This document shows positions 24,312 through 37,800 of a DNA stretch of 64,000 bases, piece after piece. The DNA is from Epiperipatus broadwayi. Its lineage: Eukaryota > Onychophora > Udeonychophora > Euonychophora > Peripatidae. Location of the stretch: NCBI GenBank assembly GCA_028023455.1, contig JAQFVV010006335.1, positions 188,001 to 252,000 on the forward strand. Direction: 5' to 3'. The notes under the pieces were generated by a model. It worked only from the letters and a program-made list of their open reading frames with translations. It was not told the DNA's origin and made no database searches. The translations under genes and the position numbers were made by a program. The stretch's first letter is position 1, and each line of letters opens with the position of its first letter.

Positions 24312-24735
24312 CAGTGTATGAGCACAGACTTTCACATGACCCACCACTCTCCACACTATCTCATAACACTGATACACCTGAACACACATATGTCGAAAAG
24401 ATAAATAATCACCAATATATATATTTCATGCTAAACCAGCAATCATCAGTTGGTCCAGATTACTATCTCTACACATATATGCTACAAGTGCTCAGATATA
24501 TATTAAGATAGCAAATCCTCCTACTTTAATGGACAGGCTTCAATGTACTCCACACTCCAACTCCTCAACTGTCCATCCAATTGAATATCTGATGATGGAA
24601 TGCTCAAAGGCCACCCTTAGGCCGAGATTGTTGTCAAACCCATGTTGACTTAAAGGTCAATCTGACTCCTCATGTACAGGACATAATCCATTAAATACAT
24701 ATACAAGGGATAGGCAGACATCTCTAATATGTAAT
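24312..24735 (+). repeat. Interspersed repeat family A, copy 3
   Basis: Same word order as the 9 kb copies: CACACTATCTCATA, CAGTTGGTCCAGATTA, AGTGCTCAGATATATATTA, GACAGGCTTCAAT, ATCTGATGATGGAA, CTCCTCATGTACAGGA. Confidence 0.78.
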
Positions 24736-24794
24736 AGATGAAATACATAGGCTTATATATACTTGTGTCTATATATGTAATAGACAGGGTATGA

Positions 24795-25025
24795 GCATAC
24801 ACTTTCACCTGACCCACCACTAATATACATCTGAGCACTTGTAGCATATATGTGTAGAGATGGTAATCTGGACCAACTGGTGATTTCTGGTTTAGCATGA
24901 AATATGGATATTGGTGATTATTTATCTTTTTGACATATGTGTGTTCAGGTGTATCAGTGTTATGAGATAGTGTGGAGAGTGGTGGGCCATGTGAAAGTCT
25001 GTCCTCATACCCTGTCTATTACATA
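24795..25025 (-). repeat. Interspersed repeat family A, copy 4 (partial, inverted to copy 3)
   Basis: Reverse complement of the first half of copy 3, from the CATGCTAAACCAG side to the CACACTATCTCATA side, making a head-to-head pair. A 60-base flank with ACAGGGTATGAG is also shared in inverse orientation. Confidence 0.75.
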
Positions 25026-26999
25026 TATAGACACAGGTTTATATAAGCCTGTGGATTTAATTTATTAAAGTTAATTAAAAATTAAGTTTTATACTAGGAG
25101 TTTGGCATTTAAACTCTATTGTGTCAATTTTGATTTGCTTGCATTTTATCTTTTTGGAGTCTTCAGCATTCCGAGTTTTAACTGTTAATATATTAATTAA
25201 TGGGATTTTATATTGTCAGGATTTTGAGGTATAAAAAACTGAATGGAATCTTATTTTGCCTTAAGGCTGTTAATTAATAGAAATTTACTTTTTTTTTTTT
25301 CATGAGTTTTAAAAGTCATGAGAGAATTGGAAAAAAATTCATTTCAAAAAAGGTTAAATAAGGTCTCTTTTTAAAAAAAAGTTAACTCAAAAATCGCTTT
25401 TCTCTTAGATATGTAGAACTTGTATATATTATCATGTGTAGAATAGAGTTTTGTGACTTCATCTATTTAAACTCAGATAAAAACAAATTAATTAACAAAT
25501 TTTAAAATATATTAAAAATTGATATTTTGTTGTTTGCAAATATTAAGCAAGACAATAGAATAAAAAGAGAGAAAATTTGGTTGATAAGTTGATCAAAATA
25601 AAACGATTGACAGAAAATAAAATTATTTTTAAGAAGAAAAGAATTATTACTAATTATATTTGCAACTTGCTGTGAATGTTTGTACCATATGAAAAGTTTT
25701 TTAGCTTGAAAATGACAACTATATAGAGTAAAATATTGAATTAAAATCTGCTGTCTCGAAATATATTAAACAATAACACTTATGCAAATATGGTAAAGAA
25801 TATTAACCTGTCACTAGTTCACATAGTGTCAATAATGCCAATATAAAAAATTTGTGTTTTTTTTTTCTAAAAAAAAAGGATAATATCACCTTATAAATAT
25901 CAAACTAAACTTTATATTGTGATGATGGCTTGAAGTAGAATACTATCATCATGAAATGTAAGTTTATGATAAGTTTGATTGAAATGGAGAAGTGCCATGA
26001 TATTTTTGTGAATAACATGACTATTCTATCCATATGCTTCACAATCCCAAAAAGACAGTCTAGTTGAATGTATTCTTTTGAAAGTAATGCAATAAATAAT
26101 TTATATAACACTATCATTTATGCTTTTTTCACGTATTGTCAGTTATTGTGTTTATCTAATTACAACTTTTGTATTTTAACTTTACTAACAAAAGCACTTC
26201 ACCTTATAATGGGAGCTTCATTGTAAATGTTATATTTAGGTGATGCCTTTAATTTAGTCTTAAAACATACAAAACAAATCATCTATTTGAAAACAAACTT
26301 ATAAAGCTATTTTTTGTTTATTAAAGTTAGTTTAAAATTAAGTTTATACAAATAGTTTCACAAGGAAACAAATATTGTCTAAATTTTGATTTATCAACAT
26401 TTTACATTTTTGGAAGTGGCCAGAATTTTAGTTGTCAAAATTTTAGATTGCTGAGGCTTTGGGCTATCTGTTATTTTTGCTATCAGGATTTTAGCTATTG
26501 AAATTTTGGAGTAAACCAATTTTATTTACAATAACTTAAATGTAAATATATTAAATTAATAACCTAAATGATAAATGAAATATATGTTAGTACTTGCAAA
26601 AAAAATAAACGATCGTCAATTAAATTTGTAAATTTAATTCAATAATAATTGAAAGATTACTTTAAAAAAATTCTAAAACTGTGATAGCAATATAAAGCAA
26701 ATGATTTTATATTAAACTATCACAAAACATTTTTCTTAATTTATATGGGACTTATCTTCACTTACAGCACTATATCATTATTGAGTAAATGAATCCTTAA
26801 AAAATCATGCTATTAATTATCTAACAATCATAAATTTGGTTTCTAGATAATTAACTTGAATTAGGTCTAATTATTTAATTTTTAACACTTCAATAAATGT
26901 TAATTAACCAGAATATAGTCACAGTGTTTTAAAATGTTGGTAGGATATCTATATCTTCTCTAGGTAAAAGTATTATTATCATTAGAATTTTACAGTAAA
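25026..26999. other. Unassigned A+T-rich stretch
   Basis: No supported feature. Homopolymer runs only. Confidence 0.4.
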
Positions 27000-28180
27000 A
27001 TCACTGTGGCAAAACACCTTGAAAAGATGTATTTAGTGGAGAAATATAAGCAGATTTCATAGTAGGAATAGATGTTGGACTAGTCCCTTTATTAAGAGTA
27101 ATAGTGAAAGTCCATGTATTGATCAGGACCAATGTTTCAGCCCTTCTTTCCAAAAGATATTAAAAATTTGAAACAGTCCCAAATAGCTTGAAAAAATGCT
27201 GAAGATCAACCTCTTTAAAAATAAAGTAACAATTGCAGATTTAGCCACTAAGGATTGTTGTTCTATTCATATCAACCACACCTAATATTTTGTTACCCAT
27301 GAATTTCATTGATTTTTGGAAAATTAAATTTTGTGATGAATCATGAATTTCAACAATTAGGTATCTGTTATAGGGATGATTTAATAACTTAAAAACATGA
27401 TTTCCCAATTTCTTCCTTATAAATTTATTACAAAACTCATCAACTGGAAAATTAAATAAATCACAATTCAAGTTTATAACAAAGATTAAGGTTTTATTAC
27501 TACTGTAATTAAGAAACAAGCTATGAAGGTGTGAGGGAAATGTGGCATTAAACCTGTGAGTTAAATGATTTAATGTGTGTTGATCCAAATTTAAGTAAAG
27601 AAATTCAATATTGGTAGGTTCACCCTGGGAGGTTAGGCTATTTTATCCTCATACATGTTGAAAACATCTTTATCATTCTGAAGATCCTTTCAAGCAGATG
27701 TCATAAGCCTGTTGAAATTTCTTTGCAAAGCAATAGCATATGATATATTATTAGAGAAACTATAGTTGGGTTGAGTTTGTGAGGGGTCTGTATTCATATG
27801 ATCTACATCATTGGAAATATTATTTCTTATATTACCATTGGCTGGAAGTTTTTTTTATTGTTGTTTAAAATGCTATTAATTTCTTCAATGTTACTCACTT
27901 CTAATGCAGAAAATTCCTCCATTGCAATGGTATCCTCTGTGTCTTTAACTTTCTGTCTTCATAAAAATTTAGAGTTGGGGCCCCAGGAGACAGCTTTTTA
28001 TTAAGACCACTGTTGTCATTCATGAAATTAGATTTAACTGGTGTTTTTCCATGCATAAATTGACAATCTAAAGAGTTCTCAGCCATGAAAATGGCTACTT
28101 GTTCAGCTAAATCCATAGGACAATTATTATCACTATCAAATCCTTCTTCTATGATGAATGAATACTCCATTCTTAAGTTG
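27000..28180 (-). pseudogene. Decayed coding sequence of unknown origin, retroelement-like
   Basis: On the minus strand, open pieces succeed one another with frameshifts: a piece from about 28180 to 27904 (with AEQVAIFMAENSLD), a piece 27588-27241 (115 codons, with FPVDEFCNKFIRKKLGNHVF), and a last piece with ETLVLINTWTFT near 27110. Amino acid composition looks like real protein and unlike the A+T-rich background. No domain recognised. It could be a LINE first ORF or a host pseudogene. SINE copy 2 sits just beyond its upstream end. Confidence 0.5.
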
Positions 28181-28214
28181 AAAGAAATAATGGGTGTTAA
28201 TAAAAAAAATAATA

Positions 28215-28324
28215 GTTTTTTTTTCATATGTCATAGTATCGGCCGGGACGCGAACTCACAACCATCAGCAACCAACTACTTGCTTGCATGGTGGCTACAA
28301 TACCACTCGGTTATCAACGTAAGA
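28215..28324 (-). mobile_element. tRNA-derived SINE, copy 2
   Basis: Same unit as 10444-10553: A box ATAACCGAGTGG (28314-28303), B box AGTTCGCGTCCC (28256-28245), the conserved AGCAAGTAGTTGGTTGC between them, and the GACATATGAAAAAAAAA end. No convincing target duplication was found. Confidence 0.8.
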
Positions 28325-30395
28325 CAAAAAACACTTATATGAAGTAAAATAAATACAAAAGATAGCACCAGAAAAACAGAGCATTTATCAGGGATGCACC
28401 CTGTAGCATAATTTTGTTTAATGTTTTACTTAAATGTACATGCATTTAAGAAAAAGGTAGATAAGAAGTACAAAGCTCATAGGGAATTGTGTTCTGCGAT
28501 TTGGTAAACATGGTGATTTTAAAGTAGGAGGTGAAATAGGTTCTTTTTTTTTTAAAAAAAAAAAAGAGAAAAAAAGATTTGCGTTTAATTTTAATTTTAG
28601 TATTAATATTTTTTTTTATAAATGTAGTATTGCATTTTAGGTTTAGCAATACTTGAAATAATTTTGATATGCCAATAACAACATAAGATTAAGATATATT
28701 AATATATTATGATTTGTTTTTATTTAAAAAAAAAGAAAATTAAGAGTATGCTTAGAGAATGAATAGAGTACACATGAGTTATAGAATAAAAGTGTGTGTG
28801 GATATTATAATACTTTAACTTTAAGTTTTAGTAAGTATAAAGTTTTATAAGTTGATTGTAGTAAAATATATTTTAGATGAGTTTTAAATATAATATAATA
28901 AAATATATAAAGCAGAGTGAATGATAATGTGGAAAATAATTATGATCTCATTTGTTATATTAGAAAAAGTATCATATTGACAGTAGTACAGGTAAAATAT
29001 TTCTTTTGTCACATGATTTCTAATATTGATAGATAAATATACAGAGACAGTTTATATTATATTATTGGTCTAGAGCTAGTTTACAGTGGTAAATGCTAAA
29101 AAATAGTATGGAAAGATAGGTTAAAATTCCAGGAGAAGATATAAAATATCATCCTATAGAACTGAGTAAATAGTTTAAGGAAATTAATGTGTGTGATATA
29201 TTTTTTTTTATTAGAAGGAGATTAGAAGATTTTTCACATAGATATGAGTGTTAAAGAGCTTGATGTATAAGCCAGGAGAAATTCTGGTGAGATCATTAGG
29301 AAAAATGACTACCTGCCAAAATACAACATCTCATATTTAAAGGAAACCTCCAGTCTTATATTTCAATATAGTATTTTAAATAGAATCAGTTTCTTATCTG
29401 GGAAGTTGTCTATGATATAAAAATGTAATAAGCTTAGAAAATTGACTAGATGTTTTAAGAATTGTATAGTTTTTTTTTTTTTTTAAGTTTTGTCAGATTA
29501 GCATCAAAATTGTAAAAGTATTTGCAAAACAAATAATTTGTGTTCAATTAAAATGTGAATAAATTGTTGTATAAATAATGATACCTGAGATCAAAACAAA
29601 CCAGAAAAGCTAAATGGGAAAAAAGAAAACATAATAAGAATGATAGTGTATGAAAAAAGAATCCTTGATGTCATTGTTCAGTTAAAAAAAAGGGGGGGAG
29701 GGTGAAGAGGGAAACATTATTTACATTATTTTTTTTTAATATTATCACAACAACCACTAATTTTATCAATAAAATGGTAGTGTCACATTTTCATATAGAT
29801 TTTTGAGTATTGATTCTAATTAAAATATTATTAATACTTGAAATTATAAAATAAAAAAGTAACTATGGAATGATGATTAAGAAGATAACCACAAGATGAC
29901 TCATGGATGATAAAACTGTTTAATAATGTTAAAAAGAAAAGTATACATGATGGTAATAATGATCAATTTATTATTTGAATTTACCAAATAATAAATAAAG
30001 GTAAAAGATAGGCTATATAGAATGATTATTATTTTATCTGTTATTCTTGTAAATATCTTTTTTTGTAAATTTATAAATATTTAAATAATTATTTTATTAA
30101 TTAATTATGTAATATAATGTATATCTGATTATTATTAATTTTGTTATAAAATAAATGAGTATTTTAATTTAAAATGTGTACTAGTAATTTGTTGCAATTG
30201 AGAATCATTTCCATCACAAGATCATATTCATAAAGCACATAATTTACATAGAATTTAACTATTCATAGCATAAATTTATTACAAGTTTTATCTAAAGAGT
30301 TATATTAAATAATTTATAATTGACACATTAATCATTAATTATTTTAAAATTATATTAATGGGAATTTATAGTTCTTCATATTTTTATTAAATATT
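28325..30395. other. Unassigned A+T-rich stretch
   Basis: No supported gene or repeat. Confidence 0.4.
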
Positions 30396-30548
30396 ACACA
30401 GGCAAAACTCTCCATATTATAGGGCCAGCCTGTGCCAACCAGAGTAATCAATGGATGCCAGAAGGCTTGTGCATAAAATCCCCATATAGTGCTTACTTAT
30501 ATAATATCCCTAGACTAGTTTCTGGCTGTGGCCTTCATGAGTGAGGAG
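30396..30548 (+). repeat. Repeat family B, copy 1
   Basis: About 150 bases from ACAGGCAAAACTCTCCATA to GTGGCCTTCAT, repeated about 455 bases downstream. Shared words include GATGCCAGAAGGCTTGTGCA and GACTAGTTTCTG. Noncoding. Confidence 0.8.
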
Positions 30549-30793
30549 CCTTGCATCTGAGAGCACTGCACCTAAATCTTTGCATCTAATGCAACCCTCC
30601 AGCAGCCACCATTAACTCTACTTTATTACAAAATTATGAGAATGAAATTGAAAACACAGTACTATTTTTAATCTAAGCTCAATAGCTTATATAGTCATAT
30701 GGGTCTAAACTCAGTTCAGCACCCATACATTTTGGTGTCTTTGGCTCTTTAACAACCATAGCCACCATTATCCTATTAAGCAGGATTCGTGTT

Positions 30794-31028
30794 AAACCAC
30801 TAAACATCACATAATCACCATCTCTTTTGCTAGCACATAACTGTTATTTAACAGGCAAAACTCTCCATACAGTAGTGCCACCCTGTCCCAACAAAAGTAA
30901 TCCATAGATGCCAGAAGGCTTGTGCATAAAATTCCCATCTAGTGCCTACTCATTCAATATCCCCAGACTAGTTTCTGCCTTGTGGCCTTCATTAGTAAGG
31001 AGAGTTTTCATGTGGTGTTTAGTGGTTT
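30794..31028 (+). repeat. Repeat family B, copy 2, inside short inverted ends
   Basis: The body 30851-31003 matches copy 1. It is bracketed by AAACCACTAAACATCAC (30794-30810) and its imperfect reverse complement TGTGGTGTTTAGTGGTTT ending at 31028, suggesting a short mobile unit. Copy 1 lacks these ends. Confidence 0.65.
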
Positions 31029-31604
31029 TATTAAATATAAAAGAATCTTGAATATTTATTTGAAAAGTATTATTACGTATTACAAAATGGAGAGCATATA
31101 ATAGAAATTAATAGTATGTTTTAAAAGTCTCATTCTAATTTTGAAATCTAGTTTTGAAATTTATTTTATTATTTATATAATAAATCTAGAAATATTATAT
31201 TATTTAAAAATATAAGCTACTGATAAAATATATTATAACGTTTGTAATTCTTAAAGATCTAATTACAATGGGTGAATGCAAAGTAGTTAAGCATTGTAGT
31301 TAATTGAGTTGGATTTAGTAGATAATAATTGGATAATAAAGCTTTTAATTATAATAAAATGAGTATTCTATGGTGATTGTTATTAGTATAAGAATAAGAA
31401 TATGTCTCAGGAAAGTAAATTAGATTATTTAAGAGAAGGTAATAAGTAGATAGTGATCATTAATTTTCATGTCATATTATCATAGTTAGCTTAATTTTTA
31501 AATAGGAGGTTAATCAATGTTTGTAATGGTACGCATGGATTTTATTTAAATGACTGGACCCAATTAAATCTTTCTTGTGATTCAATTATTTAATTATCAA
31601 CTTA
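31029..31604. other. Unassigned spacer
   Basis: Nothing supported. Confidence 0.4.
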
Positions 31605-31691
31605 ATTGTTGGTCAACAGGTCAGTGACAGCCAGTTGTCCTGGGTTATTGGGTTCACTTCCCAGTTGATGCTATGGCACATGAAAAAAAAA
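31605..31691 (+). mobile_element. tRNA-derived SINE, copy 3 (decayed)
   Basis: Ends in GCTATGGCACATGAAAAAAAA, close to the ACTATGACATATGAAAAAAA end of copy 2, and has a B-box-like GGGTTCACTTCCCAG at about 31650-31664. The A-box half has decayed. Confidence 0.5.
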
Positions 31692-32522
31692 CTGTGATTT
31701 CTCAGATATCCATAGGATAGAGTTAATTATTTTAATTTAATATAGGTTTTGTGTTTTAATATTATTATTTTGAACTTCTTAAATGACAAAAGAGAAGTTA
31801 AGTCATTATTTAACATGAACTATTATGTTATCCATTGTTTAATGTGAGGTTTTTCCTAAAGCTTATAATAAAGTAGTAGAAGAAAAAAAATTACAATAGC
31901 AATGCCATTGTGGAATGTATTTTTTATACTTCTTAATGTTAAAATCTCTATGTTATAATCATCCCTAAAGTCTATCTTATGTTTTTTATGTACTTTAAGT
32001 TTCGAACCCAGTAGAGAATGATATACTTTAATATTGTTATATTTGATTGTTTATTATTGAGCTTGTATAGTAGATAGTAAAGAAGATATGAATATGTTTA
32101 ACAACTGAAAGGGGAAATTACATTATATATATTAAAATAAATTATCAAAGTCAAGCAAATCATATACAGACAGAGAATCAACAACTTCCTGTTAATTTTT
32201 TTTATTTATCTATAAAAAAATATAAATTATCTAAGAGTATAACAAATCGAAAAAGATATTTTCTTTGAATATATTGTATCTTAATACTAATCTTCTGTTA
32301 TGTAATTGTAGTAGATTTCTGAATCACTACACATTTGATGTACAGTCTTAATTTTATTAGATTCTCTAATATATTTTGTAGTGTATAATTAGTTCATTAA
32401 TATTAATGACCATATAAATATATTTATTAGTAGTAGTAATGTCATTTCAAATATAATTGCCATAATAATTTAATCTCAATTTTAAATTTGTAATTGAATA
32501 TTTTTTTATTTTTTTATTTTAG
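31692..32522. other. Unassigned spacer; upstream intron if the spliced gene model holds
   Basis: Its last 30 bases are a strong polypyrimidine tract ending in AG at 32521-32522. Confidence 0.4.
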
Positions 32523-32582
32523 ATTTATTTACAAATCATCATGTTTTTTCTTGAAAATATTGAAAGCTTATCCAATAGCCAG
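32523..32582 (+). CDS. Candidate coding exon A of an unrecognised spliced host gene
   Basis: A 60-base open segment between a long T-rich tract ending TTTTAG and a donor CAG|GTAAAA. In frame 1 it encodes 20 residues including MFFLENIESLSNSQ and ends in phase 0, the phase needed by exon B. The ATG inside could be the start codon, in which case the exon begins in 5' UTR. A second frame is also open, so alone it would be weak; support comes from joining to exon B. I do not recognise the protein. Confidence 0.42.
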
Positions 32583-33839
32583 GTAAAATATTTTATTTTG
32601 CATGATATTTGTAGCTAATAGTTTTTTAATTGATAGAAGTTTTATGATTGGCGCTGTATAGAATCTTTGAAATTTAACAAGAATTTAAATTACAAAAAAA
32701 AAAAAAAAATACACATCGTTTTCTAAAGAATAAATTGTTGTATGACAGCAAACTAATTTTATAATTGTATGCATAATACTAATTACAATATATCTTGTTC
32801 GTATGCTTATTAATATACTTCTAAAAAGCTGACTCTAAAGCTATCTATTGTAAGTTTAAGTAATTGATGATTCATAGATAGAATAATGCTATAATATCCG
32901 ATTTCTGGCTTTTGTCTTTATTAGTGATGACTTGGTTGAATAGTATGAAGGCAAAAGCCAGAAAAACAGTCTGGAAACAAACATATTTCCATTTGTTATC
33001 CATTGATTACTCAATATTACAAGAGATGGCTCTATAGAAGCTATGTATAATATCATATCTGTTATTCCAAATTATTTTTAATGTTTAGAATTATTAATCA
33101 TTATTTAGCATATCTATGCATTTAAGTCTCTGGTCTAAATATCAACTCAAATCCCTATCATCAAATACTTATATGTACTTTAAAAAAAAACAAAAAACAA
33201 CAACTTTTTTTTTCATTTGTCTTTTAACTTTTTTTATAATTCATTTATTTTATACTCATTTTTTTAATATCTTGCTATACCTGAACATATTAACATTTTA
33301 AGACTACACTTACTTTCCGTTTTCATACCGTTATAACCTAATATTATCTGCAATAGCTTTTGAAATGGCTTAAACATATAAAGAAATGGATTCTTAAAAA
33401 AGTATCGAAAAAGCAAATGAAAGAAAGAAAGTCTAAAAATATATATAAAAAAATATGGATGAATAATATCAAGAAGAAAACTAAAGAAAATGGAAATTGA
33501 AGACTTAAAAAGAATTTATAAGAGATAGTTGATAATAGAAGAAAATTATATCTGTAGTAAAAAGTTTTGAGATGCTGTAAGACTAAAAAAATACTAATTG
33601 TATCTTTGTTACTAGCATTAGAAAACAACTTTCATACTTACAATTTTATAGGTTTGTAAATTATTGTTATTCTAAATCTATTTATAATTAATTTTCAATT
33701 TCAATATCACTTTTATCGTAGTTGTAAATGTTTACACTTAGATTTATAGTAATAGTTTTATTAGAATAAATAATTTTTGGTTGACATTCAAAGTATGACC
33801 ATCTAACTTAAGAAATAAAAAAAAGCAAGGAAGAGATAA

Positions 33840-34280
33840 CAATGTTTAAAATAAGTTTTATAATGATTGTTCGAGCAATCTATAAATCCAAAATATCCTA
33901 ATAGGCCAGTTTCTGATTCTTTTAATTTTTCACAAATATTTTTTGGGAAAACATTAAGACACTACCTAATTATAAGCTCTTTATGGCATACCAATTCTCA
34001 TTTATATCTTTACAATGAAAGCAATCTATATTTGATCTCTCTAATGTTTATCAGATACACTTTATCATGTAAGTGAAATATGTTATTCCCATTAAAATCA
34101 TACTAAAATTTACCATGAAATCCTTTTAAAGAAGGTTTATAGCATTTTCCCATTTTGAATGTGTAATCCAAAGATATGTTTGTAACAGTAAATTCAATAT
34201 CATCATATCCAACATTAACTGGCCTTATGACTGAGAAATCAGATTTTAAAAATCTTATGGAGTATGCTAGAGTGATGATA
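33840..34280 (-). pseudogene. Decayed coding fossil, unassigned
   Basis: The minus strand reads SVIRPVNVGYDDIEFTVTN and then FKMGKCYKPSLKGFHGKF before a stop near 34110. It continues after the stop with YDFNGNNIFHLHDKVYL, and after a frame change with IDCFHCKDINENWYAIKSL toward 33960. This succession of protein-like pieces in changing frames indicates an old coding sequence. Family not recognised; it could be a retroelement ORF or a pseudogene. Confidence 0.45.
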
Positions 34281-34506
34281 TTTTTTTAGTGTTTTTATAT
34301 TATTTTTTAAACAATCCACGTAACATTTTTAAATAAGGAATGGTAATCTTACATACAGCGAATGTAGTTGAAGAAATATTAAAATAATGAAATACACTTT
34401 AAACTTCTTAAATGCTACTATTAATTTGGGTGTAATTGTTATACAATGAATATTAAATTGATAAAAAAAATAATGAATATTAGTAGTTTTATTTCCATTA
34501 ATAAAC

Positions 34507-34508
<2 letters not shown>

Positions 34509-34598
<90 letters not shown>
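34509..34598. repeat. (TA)n microsatellite, about 45 units
   Basis: Perfect TA run. A second TA run lies 205 bases away. Frames translated as alternating Tyr-Ile here are artefacts. Confidence 0.97.
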
Positions 34599-34601
<3 letters not shown>

Positions 34602-34800
34602 AAATTCTCAAAAGATCACCATTTTGCATTATGATTTACCTGTTCACCCAGTAAAGAGTTTATAATTACTAAATATTTTCCATTTTGGGTTGTAATATAT
34701 TCTGTCTTACTAAAACTTAGTGGATAGTTGGATTTATGTAATGATGATAGTAAAATTTGAGAAATAAAGCTTAACTGTAGTTTAGCTTTATGCTTGTAAT

Positions 34801-34803
<3 letters not shown>

Positions 34804-34864
<61 letters not shown>
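34804..34864. repeat. (TA)n microsatellite, about 30 units
   Basis: Perfect TA run. Confidence 0.97.
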
Positions 34865-34867
<3 letters not shown>

Positions 34868-37800
34868 AATAGTATGATATGGGGAAATGGGAATGAGATA
34901 AGTGTAGAGTTGATTTAAAATCACCTCCTTCATATATGTACCACAATGAGAGACCTATGTGAGAAATGAGATATCTTTAATTTATAGGTCCCACACACTA
35001 GGGACTCTTTTAATATTTATGGAACTTGTAATTTAAGATGACAGAATTATGATTGCTGACATAAATATGAAAACCTAATTTCCTCACTCACACTGTCACA
35101 ATCTGAATTTATTTGGTTAGTAAAATCTACCATCGATAAATAATTCCGGTAATAAGAATTGATGTTCCCTTGTATAGACCAATCTGAGTAATATAAAATA
35201 AATAACTAAAGCTATGATTTATTTATTTACATTGCTAAATGGAATGTAGGTCATGAAATTGCATTTAAAAATAATATTAGGATATCATAACTAGAATGTA
35301 TGTATTTACACTATGGGTGATGTTAAACAAGGTACTTTAACTTGAATTAAAAAAAGATACACCTACAGTTTCATTTAATTGATAATAATTTGGTATTGAG
35401 TGTTATAACTTACAATGGCTTTTGTTGAGGTTAAACCTAAATAAGTTATCTTGGCAAGCATCGTTTAATAGTTATTTATTCTTTTGTGGTTTAAGGCTGT
35501 TTGATTTAATCGAATGCGTAACTGTGATTGTTTACGTTATATTACACTATATAAAAATATTCTTTAACCCTGATATATGACACAAGTTAAATAAAAATTA
35601 AAAACAACAATTTCAAAGCTTCATTGAAACGTTTAGCATTGAAATATTTACTACATGGGATAAAGTGTTCAAAGTGATATAAGAATATCCAAAGTGAAAT
35701 GATAATAACACTAAGAATTTTATTGTAATCCCTGGAATAATCCAATGTAGTCTATCCCATACTACTTTTAGTATTTTAACTTTTTTATATACATATATAT
35801 GGTAGTTGGTTGATCATTATACAATCTACTTTCAATACATATATAAATCTATCCAAAGGTAAATTTTAATAACCACTGATTTCTGTGTTAGATAATAAGC
35901 TTGTATTATCATAATTCTTTTTAAGGTCATCTATAAGTATACATCTATTTACTATGTTATCCACAAACATTGTAATATCAGACTTAGAATTCCAACATGT
36001 GCATAATAGATATGTCTTCTGTGGGATATGATAAAATATATCTGGCAGGTGGCATTTTGTTTTATTTATAATGTTTCCTAATTTTATTATGCCTATGCAT
36101 GTAGTTATTATGTTTTATATGTGTATGTTGCAAATTACAATGTCAATTTGAATGAATATTTTACTAAAAACAAGAATGAATATATAATGTGGTGGAAATA
36201 ATGGTTTTCTTCATTTGATGATCTTAACTTGAATCCATGGTTCTTAGATAACAGGCATCAATATACTTGAATCTAGCAATCCATTTTTAGTGTTCGTTTT
36301 CTAACTGGTCTTACAAATATGGACATTTCAGTAAGTAGAATACATTAATTAAGATATATTTTTTTATAGATAGTTTATAGGCATGCATATATATAGATTT
36401 TCTCTTTTTTAAAAAAAAGTATCTAATAAAGTTAATAAAGTTTTTCTTTTTAATACAACTTATCGTCTATTGTTATCATGAAAAAGAATATCTTTTTATA
36501 ATTTTATTTATTGTTGCCATGTCAGTTGTCTCTGTACATTTCATTCCATTGTTGCATTAAACAATTGATGTAATAATGTTTATACAATATTGAATATATC
36601 AGTGTATGTACACATATGTAAATTATTACATGTGAAGTATAACGTGTATTAATCATTCATTAATGTGCAAATAAATGATTTTTTTTTAAAAAACAATTTT
36701 CCTAAAATTAAAGTGTTTTCATTTTTTTTTCTAATAATGATTTCAAATACAATGTGACCACAAGTTAAAATTGTTATTGAAGTTTATCATAGTAAATATT
36801 TGTACTAACTACATTCTGATAGTCCTTCATTGATTTTAATTTTGAATTACTTTTAAACAAAATAAGTAATAAATTACGGTTAAGATATTAATTAAATTCT
36901 TATGGTATGAGTCGTGTTTTGCCAGGTAAAGCAGTGAGTTGTCAATTGGCGGTTTTAGCGATTATTATTTTAGAATGAAATAACAAGTTGACATGTAAAA
37001 AAATAAATAAATAGTATATGTACATAATCACATTTTGAAAGGGCCTCCTAACTGACTCAATATATATGATATAATTGTTCTTTTTTAAGACAATGAGGCT
37101 ATGCACAAATAGTCTTTTCTAACTATTTTGGATCGAATTAGTTATTGCAATTTGCTGTTGACAATACAGCGATATCATAGGTCTATAGAAAATATATGAC
37201 TTTATTATTTGATTTTTATCAATTCGAATTTCTAATTATTTTTTAATAAATAGTCATATTAAATGCCACAAACACTAGGTGCAAAATAAGAACAATATTT
37301 TGAGTTTTATTTTAATTAGCAATTTGAGTTAACTAGCCAATAAAATAGGATATGATTAATAATGGTAAATGTTTGTAAATTTTTAAATCCTTCAAGATTT
37401 ATTCTAGCATTTCTTACTTAGGGCAATATTTAAAAAGTGAATGAGAACATTAATATATGCTATATAACTGATTTACTAGTTTTCTAAATCTAATTACCAT
37501 TTATAGCTGCCTTACAATAGTAATAATATAATTAAAAACATGGGCATGGGTTTTTATATATGTATTCTGTAAATAGATTTGCCTAATTTGTACTAAAGCT
37601 TCTTTTTTATTTTATTTTTTATACATCGTAATCTCAATACGCCTTTATTTAATAAATAAGTAAATAATCGAATGACTTTTTGCTTTGGAGTTTATTAAAA
37701 ATATCTGTCATTTTTAAGTTCGAAAGCATGGTCTTTTATTGAATTAATCGTTGAAGTAAAACTGTTATGCTGTGATAAAATTGACTAAAGAGAATGTTTT

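Noticed and set aside
34446-34933. Open frames of 60-105 codons rich in alternating Tyr-Ile
   Set aside because: They are translations of (TA)n runs (also at 14.9, 23.0, 39.3, 49.7 and 51.3 kb) and have no coding character outside the run.
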